Source: Liopterus haemorrhoidalis (Eukaryota; Arthropoda; Insecta; Coleoptera; Dytiscidae). Taken from it: a stretch of 64,000 nucleotides of DNA. Below the pieces are notes generated by a model. The model worked only from the letters and a program-made list of their open reading frames with translations, did no database searches and had not been told where the DNA came from. A program made the position numbers and the translations under genes. Positions 55,289 through 64,000 of the stretch are shown one piece after another. Position 1 is the stretch's first letter. Each line of letters begins with the position of its first letter. Location of the stretch: the NCBI GenBank assembly GCA_963971575.1, contig OZ020611.1:23109279-23173278 (forward strand), written 5' to 3'.

Positions 55289-56028
55289 ATGCATTTTACA
55301 ACTACTTTACATCAGTTTATAATGAAGTCCCACCTCCTAAATAACATAAACCAGGTTCCTGGTAAAATTAAGAACGAAAATTTAATAAATGCAACTAACA
55401 AAAACATTTTTATAACCTCAAGCATTAGTATTGATGTCAAATGGTCCATTCGTAAATTAAAACGTAAACGCTCTTGTGGGCCCGACCTAATTCCACCCTA
55501 CATCCTGAAGGGTTGTATGGACATTTTTCAGAACCACTGCAGATATTGTTTAACTTGTCGGTCTCAACAAACGTTTTTCCTGATAAATGGAAGATCTCGA
55601 GAATTTGTCCAATTCATTAGTCAGATGATAAGAAACTTTTAGTAATTACCGTTCAGTATCCATCTTGTCCTCTTCCGCTAAGATATTTGAACAAATTGTG
55701 TACAGACGTCTTTATCAATATGAATCATCGCATATCAGCACGGATTTTTGCCCAAAAAGTCAACCACCACGAATCTTCTTACTATTACTCAAGTTATTTC
55801 AACCAACTTGGATCTAGGCCGACAAACGGATGTCATTTACTTGGATATAATTAAGGAACTTGATAAGGTACCACATACACTTTTGTTAAGATGTTTAAGT
55901 TCATTTGACGGTTCTGATAATACTATTAGATAGTTTTTCTCATATCTAAGTCGAATACCACCCTTCTCGATACCCTCCGGGGTCCCGTAAGGTTCGAACC
56001 TTGGTCCATTGTTGTTCTTGTTGGCAGT
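55289..56028 (+). pseudogene. Jockey/R1-like LINE reverse-transcriptase fragment
   Basis: WSIRKLKRKRSCGPDLIPPY and ILKGC open the RT (the LK...S.GPD.IP motif). FPDKWKISRI-type and NYRSVSILSSSAKIFEQIVY-type blocks appear in shifted frames. They are followed by KKSTTTNLLTITQVISTNLD, VIYLDIIKELDKVPHTLLLR (catalytic Asp region, normally D..KAFD.V.H) and GVP, a stop, then GSNLGPLLFLL. At least four frame changes occur, and the FADD box is missing. The fragment is cut at 56029 by copied mariner-tail sequence. Confidence 0.78.
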
Positions 56029-56224
56029 ACTTAATGATAGTTTAACAAAACGCCATATGTGTTGAAACTTTGAACTATACACTCTGTTTGCGCGGCAAGT
56101 TTGAAAAAAATCCGCATTTCATACTTGTAGATGTGGTATTTAAGTATTTTCCATGTATTATCCAATAAATATTATATTATGTTAATAAAATATGTTTTAT
56201 TTACATTTGTTACATTCATTCTTT
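56029..56224. repeat. Copy of mariner 3' end plus its flank
   Basis: Nearly identical to 41464-41660, including the last ~108 bases of the mariner and ~88 bases of non-mariner flank beyond its TA. Because flanking DNA is included, this is not a transposition product but a copied genomic segment. Confidence 0.8.
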
Positions 56225-56229
56225 TTTGC

Positions 56230-56490
56230 TGAAAATAATAAGGTTGTATGTAACATTTTTTGTCAAATGCACTTTTCAATACTATAGAGTTGTATGTCAC
56301 GTAACCTACTTGTTCCAATAATTTCCATAAGATAGCATTACCGGTGTCGGAGAAAAAAGCAGAAAACCATAGTCGTATGTCTTAAAAAATAAAAAACTTA
56401 CAAAACATAGTTGTATGTAAGTTGTAAACATACACCCTTGTGTTTTAATTGTTTTTTTTTTAATTCATAATTTATGGTTGTATGTTTGAC
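56230..56490. repeat. Recurrent GTTGTATGT motif region
   Basis: GGTTGTATGTAACA, GAGTTGTATGTCACGTAACC, CATAGTCGTATGTCTT, CATAGTTGTATGTAAG and TGGTTGTATGTTTGAC occur at irregular spacing within 260 bases. This may be a protein-binding array or a decayed element end. Confidence 0.45.
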
Positions 56491-56504
56491 ATATAACATC
56501 TTTT

Positions 56505-56726
56505 ATGTTAAATATAAAACATTTTTTTCGGGAACCTGGGTTACAAAAAATTATAAAAAGAATAAAACAAGGTCTTGAAGACTTGTTAAATATATTTAGA
56601 GACATTAAGGTTTCTACAAATAAAAATCCGTTACCAGAAAACAAGGTAATCGCTTTAAAATCTATGCTGGATTGGATGCCTACTATGGATAAATTTTATT
56701 ATGAAACAATGTTGCCAAGAAAGTAA
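56505..56726 (+). CDS. Hypothetical 73-residue basic protein (unrecognised)
   Basis: Starts MLNIKHFFREPGLQKIIKRI and ends MDKFYYETMLPRK. It is rich in lysine and hydrophobics and probably helical, with no signal peptide. Composition looks more protein-like than most local open frames, and it lies after the GTTGTATGT array. It could be a fragment of a transposon gene. I do not recognise the family, and chance is not excluded. Confidence 0.25.
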   Translation: MLNIKHFFREPGLQKIIKRIKQGLEDLLNIFRDIKVSTNKNPLPENKVIALKSMLDWMPTMDKFYYETMLPRK

Positions 56727-56984
56727 ATCTCAAGAAAATAATAAAAATACAATTTATTTCGTTAATTTTTTTTATTTCGAATGTTTCAGTTTCAGTTCAA
56801 ATTATCTTAATTTATCTTAATTTTTTGTAAGATTATAAGAATAATATATAAGAACTTAATTATATATAAGATTAATGTTTAATTTGTTATTATTTTGCAA
56901 GCATATTGTTTAATTTGTGTTATGTAATCAAATAAAAATTTAATACGTGACTAACATTTCTTTTACTTGAGTTCACTTGAGCCG

Positions 56985-58310
56985 GGAATCTATCCGGAAC
57001 AATTAAAATGTTTAAAAGTTGTACCAATTTACAAAAAAGGGGATAAAAATATGCCTTCAAACTACCGATCATTAACACCGGTATAGCATTAATACCGGTT
57101 TTATCAAAAATATTTGAAACCGCCCTAAAAAATCGATTAACAAACTTTCTCTAAAAAAATAAGTTGCTATCTGATGGTCAGTTTGGCTTTAGGCGGAAAT
57201 TATCCACTACTAAATCAGCCGAAAATCTGATAATTCAAATAATGGAAAATTTAAAAACTGGATTCCATACTGCTGCCACTTTATGTGACTTAACTAAAGC
57301 ATTTGATTGTGTCTCCCATTCTATATTGTGCAATAAATTAGATTACTATGGCATTAGAGGAGTTGCTAAAAAACTTCTAATGAGTTTCTTGTCAGAGAGA
57401 ACTCTGACAAGAAACTCTAAAAAACTCTAAAAAAAAAGTATTATTCACTCTCAGAGTGAATAATACTTTTTCAACGGTTCAAAGAACGGACTTTGGAGTC
57501 CCTCAAGGTTCAATTTTGGGCCCGTTTATACTCTATATAAATGACCTGCCAGCAAACATGACCGCCAAAATAATATTATTCGCGGATGATAGTACCTTCA
57601 TCATTAAAAAAGTCGACCAAAATGAGGCCATATTAAAGACCAAAGAAACACACAATGACGCATTTACATGGTACACGGCTAAAAAACTGAGTATTAATAA
57701 AGAAAAGACACATGACCTAATATTCAGTCTTAACAGAAATTTTTCTAGAATTTCTGAATATTGTGCCTGTACCAAAACTAAATTTCTAGGATTTATTTTA
57801 GACGTCAGACTAACGTGGAAAGATCATCTTTCTCATATTGCTGGTAAAATAAATTCCTATATTTACATGTTACGCAAAGTCTTGAACCATGTATCTGTGA
57901 AAACAGCGAAACTAGTATACAATTCCCATATACAGTCAAGTATAATGTATGGAATAATACTATGGGGTACCTCCGTAGAGTGGAAAATAATCTTTATACT
58001 GCAGAAAAGAGCTATTAGAGTATTAGCTAGGGTTAGTTCAAATACGTCATGTAAAGAGCTTTTCGTTGATTTTAAAATATTAACTCTACCGTCTGTTTAC
58101 ATATTAGAGTTACTGCTGTATGTAAAAGAAAATCAACATGTCCTTGCAAAAAGTGGCAGCAGTCATGGATATGAAACCAGAGGACGAGATAAACTCAGAC
58201 TCCCCTTGGTCACATATAATATATCCAAAAAATTGCCATATCATATTGGGGCAAAGTTATTTAATAAATTGCCGATAACTATAAAGGAATTGTCTGCAAA
58301 ATAATTAAAA
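56985..58310 (+). pseudogene. CR1/Jockey-like LINE reverse transcriptase, frameshifted
   Basis: PEQLKCLKVVPIYKKGDKNM and PSNYRS open the RT. DGQFGFRRKLSTTKSAENLI and CDLTKAFDCVSHSILCNKLD (first catalytic Asp) lie in the frame 57164-57430. FGVPQGSILGPFILYINDLP, then ILFADDSTFIIKK (FADD catalytic box), KTKFLGFILDVRLTWKDHL and the C-terminal thumb follow in the frame 57456-58304. The two frames are separated by a pair of perfect palindromes (57385-57470). Early stops also occur near 57085-57150. There is no poly-A tail or target duplication that I can define. Confidence 0.85.
57383..57470. repeat. Two adjacent perfect palindromes inside the LINE
   Basis: First: AGTTTCTTGTCAGAG, 4-base loop AGAA, then its exact complement (15-bp arms). 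Second: AAAAAGTATTATTCACTCT, one base, then its exact complement (19-bp arms). They are separated by TCTAAAAAACTCTAAAA-like sequence. They sit precisely at the frame break of the RT. Confidence 0.85.
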
Positions 58311-58388
58311 AATGTGAAGAATATTTAGAGGATGACACCTCAAATATTATTATGTAAAATAAACATTTCTTTGTAGTACATGTATGCA

Positions 58389-58733
58389 GTGTCGGATCTA
58401 GCTTTTTGGGGGCCCAGAGCTTAAAAATACCCTAAAAAAAACGGCCCTACACATGTTTCAATAAAAAAAAATTAAAAAATAAAATACAGTATTAAAGTTT
58501 AATTATTATTTATTACATTTTTATTAATGTTGGATATTATTTTTTTATTAGCTGGCGCTTCACTTATGTTGATTTTTAATAAATATTAGTAATATTTTTG
58601 TTTTGATCTTTTCTCTTACAAGCCGGTCTTGGTGTAGAATATAATAGGTATATGTCCGAGAGGTTGGAGGCCCCTTGTGGATCTGGCGCCCAGGGCTTAA
58701 TCCCTATTAGCCCGTATGTAGATCCGCCACTGC
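58389..58733. mobile_element. CAGTG-ended MITE, ~345 bp
   Basis: CAGTGTCGGATCTAGCTTTT at the left and, reversed, GTAGATCCGCCACTG at the right. GGGGCCC-rich blocks occur at both ends. hAT-type ends; flanking 8-mers CATGTATG and CATTTATT match only partly, so the target duplication is uncertain. Confidence 0.6.
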
Positions 58734-58779
58734 ATTTATTTAATAGTGACGTAATTATGTATATTTTTTTGCACCTTAA

Positions 58780-59161
58780 GCCCTTCAGTAACCATTTAAT
58801 TTAAAAATGGAAAAAAAACACAATTTTTTTTATGAATGAATTTTATTTACTGAACATATATATCCTTCATAAAAGCCATTTCGGGCCCAAAATGGGATTG
58901 AAAGTTGATATTATGGTGCATAGTGTGGGTCTAGAAATAAAAGAAATTCATAAAAAAATATTCATTTTCTCTCGTACCTCGTTTGAATCATCGTAGCTAT
59001 CTTTTGTCTCGCTTCCACATACCATGAATCGTATTTATTTTCGCCCGAGTACATTCGGGAGTGATCTTTTCTGCAGGTAAAGCTTGCCCGAGTTATCTCG
59101 GGTGTGGGAATTTTCGCACATAATAGCCGCCCGAGTTTACTCGGGCGTAGTCCTTAAGCGG
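58780..59161. mobile_element. piggyBac-type MITE copy B, 382 bp, TTAA-flanked
   Basis: Sits between TTAA at 58776-58779 and 59162-59165. GCCCTTCAGTAACCATTTAA begins it, and CTCGGGCGTAGTCCTTAAGC lies at its end. The right half has repeated CCCGAG/CTCGGG pairs (CTTGCCCGAGTTATCTCGGG) that can form hairpins. It is the uninterrupted version of 37008-38776. Confidence 0.82.
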
Positions 59162-59165
59162 TTAA

Positions 59166-59880
59166 ATTTAAATAAATTTATTATTATTATATAATAATAA
59201 ATTTATTTTCTAATAATTATATAACTAATAATTATATAATAATAAATTTATTTCTGGTCCGCACCGCATTTATATTATTTGTAGAAAATCACAGAAAGTT
59301 TACAGAAAATAAACAAAATATAAATTATTTGCGTAAAAAATGTGCATAAAAAATTTAAAAAAAACTGTAAAAAACACATAAAAACTTTCGCGGACCACTA
59401 AAATTTTTCTGGGGACCACCTGTTGAGAAACACTGCTATAAACAATTTTTGTTGTATATGTTTTTCTGTTAAGACAATATTAAGGGAGATATTTTAAGTT
59501 TTTTAATGAACAATTTTAACCCCAAAAACAACCACCTAGAATAAAAAATTTTAAATGCCTTATAGGCTATTTTCGAGGCCTGGTTTTATTCTATCGTCGT
59601 AACAAGTTTCCTAAAAATATGTCCAGCCATTTTTGCGTGAATCTCGGACAGACAGACAAAAATTAATTTTTTTGCGGATATTGTTTTAAAATCATCTGAA
59701 ACATGTAGAAATCAAAAATGAAGCCGAAAAAATAAAAAAATAGATGTAGCCTCCAATTTAATTAACATAGATTGTTAATTTTGTATGAGAAACTCATGAA
59801 AACGGTGCTGTTTTCCTTACCTTTAATCCTTTGCTAAGTATTGATACCTCAACTAATTATAAAATATTTAGCAAATACAG
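59166..59880. other. No gene; one hAT-like end near 59436
   Basis: GGGGACCACCTGTTGAGAAA then CACTG at 59413-59437 is a hAT MITE end (compare 31679) without a visible partner. The sequence from 59560 to 59800 carries GACAGACAGACAAAAATTAA and is otherwise AT-rich. Confidence 0.45.
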
Positions 59881-59889
59881 GTTAAAAAA

Positions 59890-60067
59890 TGAAGAAAATT
59901 ATCATAACTGGTTTCGTTTAAAACACTATACCATATAAAAAGTATTTATAATTTTTATGGTCAATTGCTTCACAAGATTAATTTTAATAATGGAGATAGA
60001 CCGAGTCAGAGGTCATTTGCTATCATAGTGTCAATAAGAGTGGTTATCTTTAGTGATACGTCGCAAA
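59890..60067 (+). promoter_or_regulatory. Conserved upstream region of the second MYLK gene
   Basis: Collinear with 54445-54657: ATTATCATAACTGGTTT, CATATAAAAAGT (likely TATA), CAATTGCTTCACAAG, GAGTCAGAGGTCATTTGCTA and GTGATACGTCGCAAAATG. The GATA-type position reads AATGGAGATAGA here, so the octamer is degenerate but WGATAR is kept. Confidence 0.5.
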
Positions 60068-60400
60068 ATGTATTTAAAAATATTTACATTTTTGTCAATT
60101 TTGAGTTTGGTATACTGTCAAGAAGAAGATGATTTCATCAAACTATTATCGAGGACTACTAAAAAACCAGTTGCTCCAAGCGGACCTGAAGACCAACAGA
60201 TAAAATATTTTTCGGACTTAGAAACTAGTCAAAAACCAAATATACCTGTCGATTTTTCGAACTCACAGAAATTGCAATCGACAGTGCACGAAGAACCAAA
60301 AGACACAGAAACGAAAATTTCGCATATAGAAGTAAAACCAGATCAAAAACATGAAGACTCTGAAAACGAAATGGCTACTGAATCTGAGTATTATACATAG
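60068..60400 (+). CDS. Secreted acidic-tail protein, MYLK copy 2 (intact)
   Basis: A 110-residue protein. Signal peptide MYLKIFTFLSILSLVYC, mature start QEEDDFIKLLSRTTKKPVAP, then a proline/lysine/glutamate-rich hydrophilic region (EEPKDTETKISHIEVKPDQK) and an acidic end SENEMATESEYYT. It has no cysteines after cleavage and is probably disordered. ATG chosen at the signal peptide. AAGGTAAGTAG, a strong 5' splice donor, lies ~20 bases after the stop and is conserved in the paralogue. The gene may therefore have a 3'-UTR intron. Function unknown. It is the intact reference for the interrupted copy at 54658. Confidence 0.75.
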   Translation: MYLKIFTFLSILSLVYCQEEDDFIKLLSRTTKKPVAPSGPEDQQIKYFSDLETSQKPNIPVDFSNSQKLQSTVHEEPKDTETKISHIEVKPDQKHEDSENEMATESEYYT

Positions 60401-60469
60401 GCTGACTTTTTTTCATAAAAAGGTAAGTAGTTTCAATTTGTATTTTTAAAATTGAATTGTATATCTATC

Positions 60470-61518
60470 TGTATTAATAAAATTGGAGGCTTTATCTGTT
60501 TTTTTATTTTTTCTGCCTCATATTTGGTTTCTACACGTTTCGTTGATTATATTTTTGTCTGTCTGTCTTTCTGGCTGTCTGTCTGTCCGTTCGTCTGTCT
60601 GTGGATGCACAAACAAATTTATATTTTAAAAGATCTTTTTTTTTTAAATGTTTTCCAAAAATGTATCAAAAAACTTTTGTCCCCCACCCTATCTCCCAAA
60701 GGGATTGATTTAAAATTCTGAGAAAATTTTCCGTAATGAACATTGATGGGAGTCGTTTAACAGGAATATTTGATCAGATAAATTTTTAGAAAAAAGTCGA
60801 ATTTTTTTGAGCCGTTGATAACGAAAAATATTTTTTTTATAATTTACTGTGTGGTATCAAAAGAAAGCTCTTAAGACGTAGATTACGGAACGATACATAG
60901 TTTTTTGAAATTCCTTTCTTTTAACACGAATTTAGCAAAATATTTATCTGAGCCGGAAACGTACGAGAGGAATTTTTGATCAGATTGTGTTTTTGAAAAA
61001 TATGGCAGTTTTTGTGTTTTTGAAAAAATCAATAATTTTTTTAATTCATGGTTAAATTATGGGTAATAATCTTATGAATTTTTTGTATTTAAGATAGTGC
61101 ACTATCTTATACCTAAGTAATACCTAACAAAATACACGCACTATGCGTGTATTTTTTGGAATTAAAATTATTTAAAAAAAAACAATATATTTTTTTAATA
61201 GTTGCGAATTGAGTTACTCACACCACACTACACTCTACTCTGTAAAATATTTCTTATTAATCTCATGAAGATTTGAATACGGAGCAAATGCAGAAAAACA
61301 TCGCTGGGATATTTGGCAGATTATTTAAATTTTGTTTAAAAAAATTAAATGGAAGCTCTTAGTTCTCCAAAAACCAATAAAAGTTATTATCATAAAAACT
61401 GTTGATTTTGATGTGAAAAATATACCTAGACATCCAGAATTATGTTGGCTTTTTACACTTATTAAATATCTACAAAATCCTGAAATGTGTGAAAATTCAC
61501 ACATCACATCATATTTTT
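60470..61518 (+). mobile_element. Helentron-like repeat, copy with TCTG tract and 3' hairpin
   Basis: TTTTTGTCTGTCTGTCTTTC and TGTCTGTCTGTCCGTTCGTC near the start, then GTATCAAAAGAAAGCTCTTA. It ends CCTGAAATGTGTGAAAATTC then ACACATCACATCATA. It follows the MYLK gene's post-stop region directly. Confidence 0.55.
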
Positions 61519-61524
61519 TTTATA

Positions 61525-62923
61525 CAGGGTGTTAGGTAAATGTCACAATTTAAAAGACAGCATTCAATCGATTTGACGGTGACGTAGAATTCAATCGATT
61601 TTTCCTTTGCCAATTTTCTCTAAAATGTGAATTTTGTCCAAAAATAAACAAACAAAAAGATGAACCAAATTTTGAAAGCCACTGATTTTTTTAAATTTTT
61701 CATATTAATCTAGAAGTTGTGTAGTTGCCATAGGGAAAAAATATTTGAATTGTAGTTCCATAATAGAATATCACAGTACGTGTACGTCATAATCTAAAAA
61801 ATTTTTAAAATGATTTATTATATTCCTCTTGTTGCATATAAACATGAAAAACAGTTTTGCATTTTTTTTTTTTAATTTGAAGGCTTAAAGAAATCATAAA
61901 TGTATGTAGCGCGCGAAAACGACGTGTGACGTCATACCCCAACTAAGTGCACTGCGTACAGCCTACCCAGTGTACCGCGTACAGCCTACACAGTATGCCG
62001 TGAACTTATTTGCTTGTATAACTTTTATAGGTTATGTAAAGTTAGAGTGATTTTAAGTAAAATAAAATTTAATTCTATAAAAACAATTTATACATGTTTA
62101 CCGAATTAAATTTTATATTAAAATATATAAAATATGGTCCAGGCCAGTAAAGATCCAGGCCCCAGTACTTCGAAACATAGTCGAAAATATTGTTTAGTAC
62201 CAATGTGCACAAATAGTTCAATTAGAAATCCAAAAAAACGATTTATATTATTACCTGATGGCGAAAAACAACAGAAGAGGCGAAATAAAACCGATATTTA
62301 AAAAAAAAGTAAACTTTATGTTTGTGAAGACCATTTTAATGTGAGTACATATATTTTATAAATTATTTTAATAATAAATGCGTGAAAAATTGTTTAAAAA
62401 CAAATACAAAACTCTCGAACAATACAATATACACACGTAAAGATTATGTTTAGTCTGTATCTGTGACGTCAAACCCCAGCAGTCTCAGTCGTATTTACTC
62501 GGCAAAATTCGCGCCGTGGTCGGCTTATTTAAAATGTACAAAATTTTAATTAAAAAATTTGGCTATAATATTAATTAAAATGTGATTTTTGTTTTGTTAG
62601 GTGACATAACTAACATTAACATATTAAAAAAATGTAGTTTTAAGGAAATATAAATTTTATGCTTATGCCCTATTGAAGAATATGCAGACGTGAATTTTGT
62701 GTATGGGGAATGTGTCGGCAATTGTTTCCATGGTTTCTAATTATCTCAGTTACATATGTGATTGTTGTAACAGACAAAATATTAGTGGTTCCTAAACGGT
62801 AGTACTGCATCGATTATCAAGCGATATACGCATCTTATCCAAAAATGGTTGATGACTTTTTAGCTCCAAATGGGCCAACAATGCTGCTTTTAAAATTGTG
62901 CCGGGCATTTACCTAACACCCTG
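61525..62923 (+). mobile_element. TIR element, 1399 bp, carrying a THAP exon
   Basis: Ends CAGGGTGTTAGGTAAATG and, reversed, CATTTACCTAACACCCTG are exact inverted repeats with TATA on both sides (61521-61524 and 62924-62927). TA/TATA-flanked ends with a THAP-domain protein fit a decayed or partly deleted DNA transposon, though the superfamily is not settled. Only the first THAP exon is recognisable, with no DDE domain visible. Confidence 0.75.
62133..62341 (+). pseudogene. THAP zinc-finger exon with in-frame stop
   Basis: MVQASKDPGPSTSKHSRKYC then LVPMCTNSSIRNPKKRFILL contains the C-x4-C half of a THAP zinc finger. After a stop at about 62296-62298, SKLYVCEDHFN supplies the C-x2-H half. AATGTGAGTAC right after HFN looks like a 5' splice donor. 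THAP domains occur in transposases and derived host genes. The stop and the spacing suggest a dead copy. Confidence 0.72.
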
Positions 62924-62927
62924 TATA

Positions 62928-63355
62928 TACAAAGCGCGGGCCCCCCTTAAGATTGGGGCTTTACGTGAGGGAACCGGTGGAATGTGCTCATGGTCTTCTT
63001 CGAATGTGCTTATGGTCAGAGCCGCGCCAAGGTGTGTTGGCGCCGGGGTGCAAGGTAAAGGTTGCCGCCCCTAATAAGTTAAATGCAATTTTTTTAAATA
63101 TAACAAGTATACATATATTTTCGAAAAAACTATGTTACGCAGGATAACAAAAAAACATACACAGATTGCTATATAGTGATTCTTAACCTTTCTTCGAAAA
63201 ATTAACTATATATAGAATTCATCACTACAAACAACTTTTTCCTATATCATTTTTCAAAAAAATTAAAATTAAAAAAGCTTGTCAAAAAAAAAAACAAGGC
63301 GAGTACCACTAATTTCAAATAAAAAAACAAAAACGAAACTTTATATGTACATATA
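62928..63355. other. No gene recognised
   Basis: A GC-richer block (62936-63070: GCGCGGGCCCCCCTTAAGAT, GAGCCGCGCCAAGGTGTGTT) precedes AT-rich sequence with A runs. No frame is recognisable. Confidence 0.45.
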
Positions 63356-63363
63356 TATTTTAG

Positions 63364-64000
63364 TTAAAAATTCACCTTTCTTGCCTTTAGTGTCACAAAT
63401 TCATTAATTAATTCCGTTAAATCTAAATCCACTGCTATTTTATTTTCTATACTAATTAAAGCCAAATTTGTTAACCTATCCTGTGACATGGAAGATCTTA
63501 AGTAATTTTTTATTAATTTAAGCTTGGAAAAACTTCTTTCGCCAGATGCCACTGTTACAGAAATGGTCAAAAATATTCTTAATGCAATTGTTACATTTGG
63601 GAAAATTGCAGTAAGATCATAAGTTACTATATACTCTAAAACTGCCAAAGCATTCATGTCGGGCTTAATGAAAGTTAATAGGATTTCGATTTCATCGCAT
63701 AAATCTATTGCATTTATATCAGATTCATTTTTTGCATTATCAGATAATTTTATTTGTAGATCTATACAATGTTTTATTTTCATGTCACGATTGAATTCCA
63801 GCAACGAATACATGTTGTTTAAAAACTGAAAAGTGTCATTATGAGCTGTCATTAGTTCAAATCTTTCTTTTATTTTCGATATTGCTGTATCTAATATAGT
63901 GAAATAAAAATTAATTCTATAATTTTGTAATGGCAGATTAGGACTTTCATCTACATTTTCATACGAAAATATTCTCTTTTTTTTCGAGATCTGACAATGT
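63364..64000 (-). CDS. hAT-type transposase, C-terminal part, runs off the window
   Basis: The minus-strand frame is open from the window edge at 64000 to a stop at 63364-63366. It begins CQISKKKRIFSYENVDESPN and ends INEFVTLKARKVNF. ASGERSFSKLKLIKNYLRSS then MSQDRLTNLALISIENKIA is a near-canonical hATC dimerisation domain. The upstream helices (CIDLQIKLSDNAKNESDINA) fit the DUF4371-type/ZMYM-like hAT group. No stop or frameshift occurs in ~210 codons, so this copy may be young or domesticated. The start and catalytic N-terminal part lie beyond the window. Confidence 0.82.
   Translation of the reverse strand, partial: HCQISKKKRIFSYENVDESPNLPLQNYRINFYFTILDTAISKIKERFELMTAHNDTFQFLNNMYSLLEFNRDMKIKHCIDLQIKLSDNAKNESDINAIDLCDEIEILLTFIKPDMNALAVLEYIVTYDLTAIFPNVTIALRIFLTISVTVASGERSFSKLKLIKNYLRSSMSQDRLTNLALISIENKIAVDLDLTELINEFVTLKARKVNF

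Overview
This is a TE-dense, AT-rich (by eye roughly two thirds or more A+T) stretch of animal nuclear DNA, almost certainly from an insect. The grounds are mariner/Tc1, Tigger, hAT, piggyBac-type, Helentron-like and Jockey/CR1/RTE-type remnants, tRNA-derived SINEs, long simple repeats, and small genes with eukaryotic polyadenylation and splice signals. There are no operons, rRNA genes, CRISPR arrays or prokaryotic features. The species cannot be fixed from the sequence.

The non-transposon content is a loose cluster of six short secreted-protein genes. They are a 65-aa two-cysteine peptide (20103-20300), a diverged minus-strand member (27327-27644), two amphipathic-helix paralogues starting MFKLILFLSLLTLAIC (42851-43177 and 47834-48109), and two acidic-tailed paralogues starting MYLKIF (54658-55017, with an in-frame stop at codon 63, and 60068-60400). 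Four carry an exact ATTGATA(A/G) GATA-type motif upstream of the ATG, a fifth carries the same core, and the sixth is degenerate. The two MYLK copies share promoter, coding and post-stop sequence. The two MFKL copies share promoter sequence that is split in one copy by a 543-bp hAT-like MITE.

Layout: 1-7600 holds repeat fragments (95-bp hairpin, Jockey-type LINE end, SINE, a hAT MITE with perfect target duplication). 7600-10500 holds Helentron-like repeats and a four-copy array of a ~319-bp unit. 11300-17530 holds deleted mariner copy 1, terminal-inverted-repeat elements, an RTE-type fragment and a 1.7-kb Tigger element. 17800-25050 holds another Helentron-like copy, the two-cysteine peptide gene, a LINE fragment, a CAGTG-ended element, a long GA microsatellite and a 598-bp TA-flanked MITE. 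26000-29340 holds an element with ATCGAT clusters, a secreted gene, a deleted mariner and a Helentron-like repeat. 30540-32860 holds two back-to-back hAT-type elements with 8-bp target duplications. 33280-36420 holds two internally deleted hAT elements. 37000-38780 is a piggyBac-type MITE with a 1.4-kb element nested in it. 39500-41660 holds mariner pieces and a well-preserved 1.24-kb mariner. 42310-48110 holds the MFKL gene pair among TEs. 48985-52645 holds mariner copy 2, a 1.57-kb Tc1 and a LINE tail. 53150-58310 holds CAGA-rich repeats, the interrupted MYLK gene and two LINE reverse-transcriptase remnants. 58390-64000 holds MITEs, the intact MYLK gene, a THAP-containing TIR element and a hAT transposase running off the right edge.

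The secreted genes plausibly form one co-regulated, expanding and decaying family cluster. Their role is unknown.
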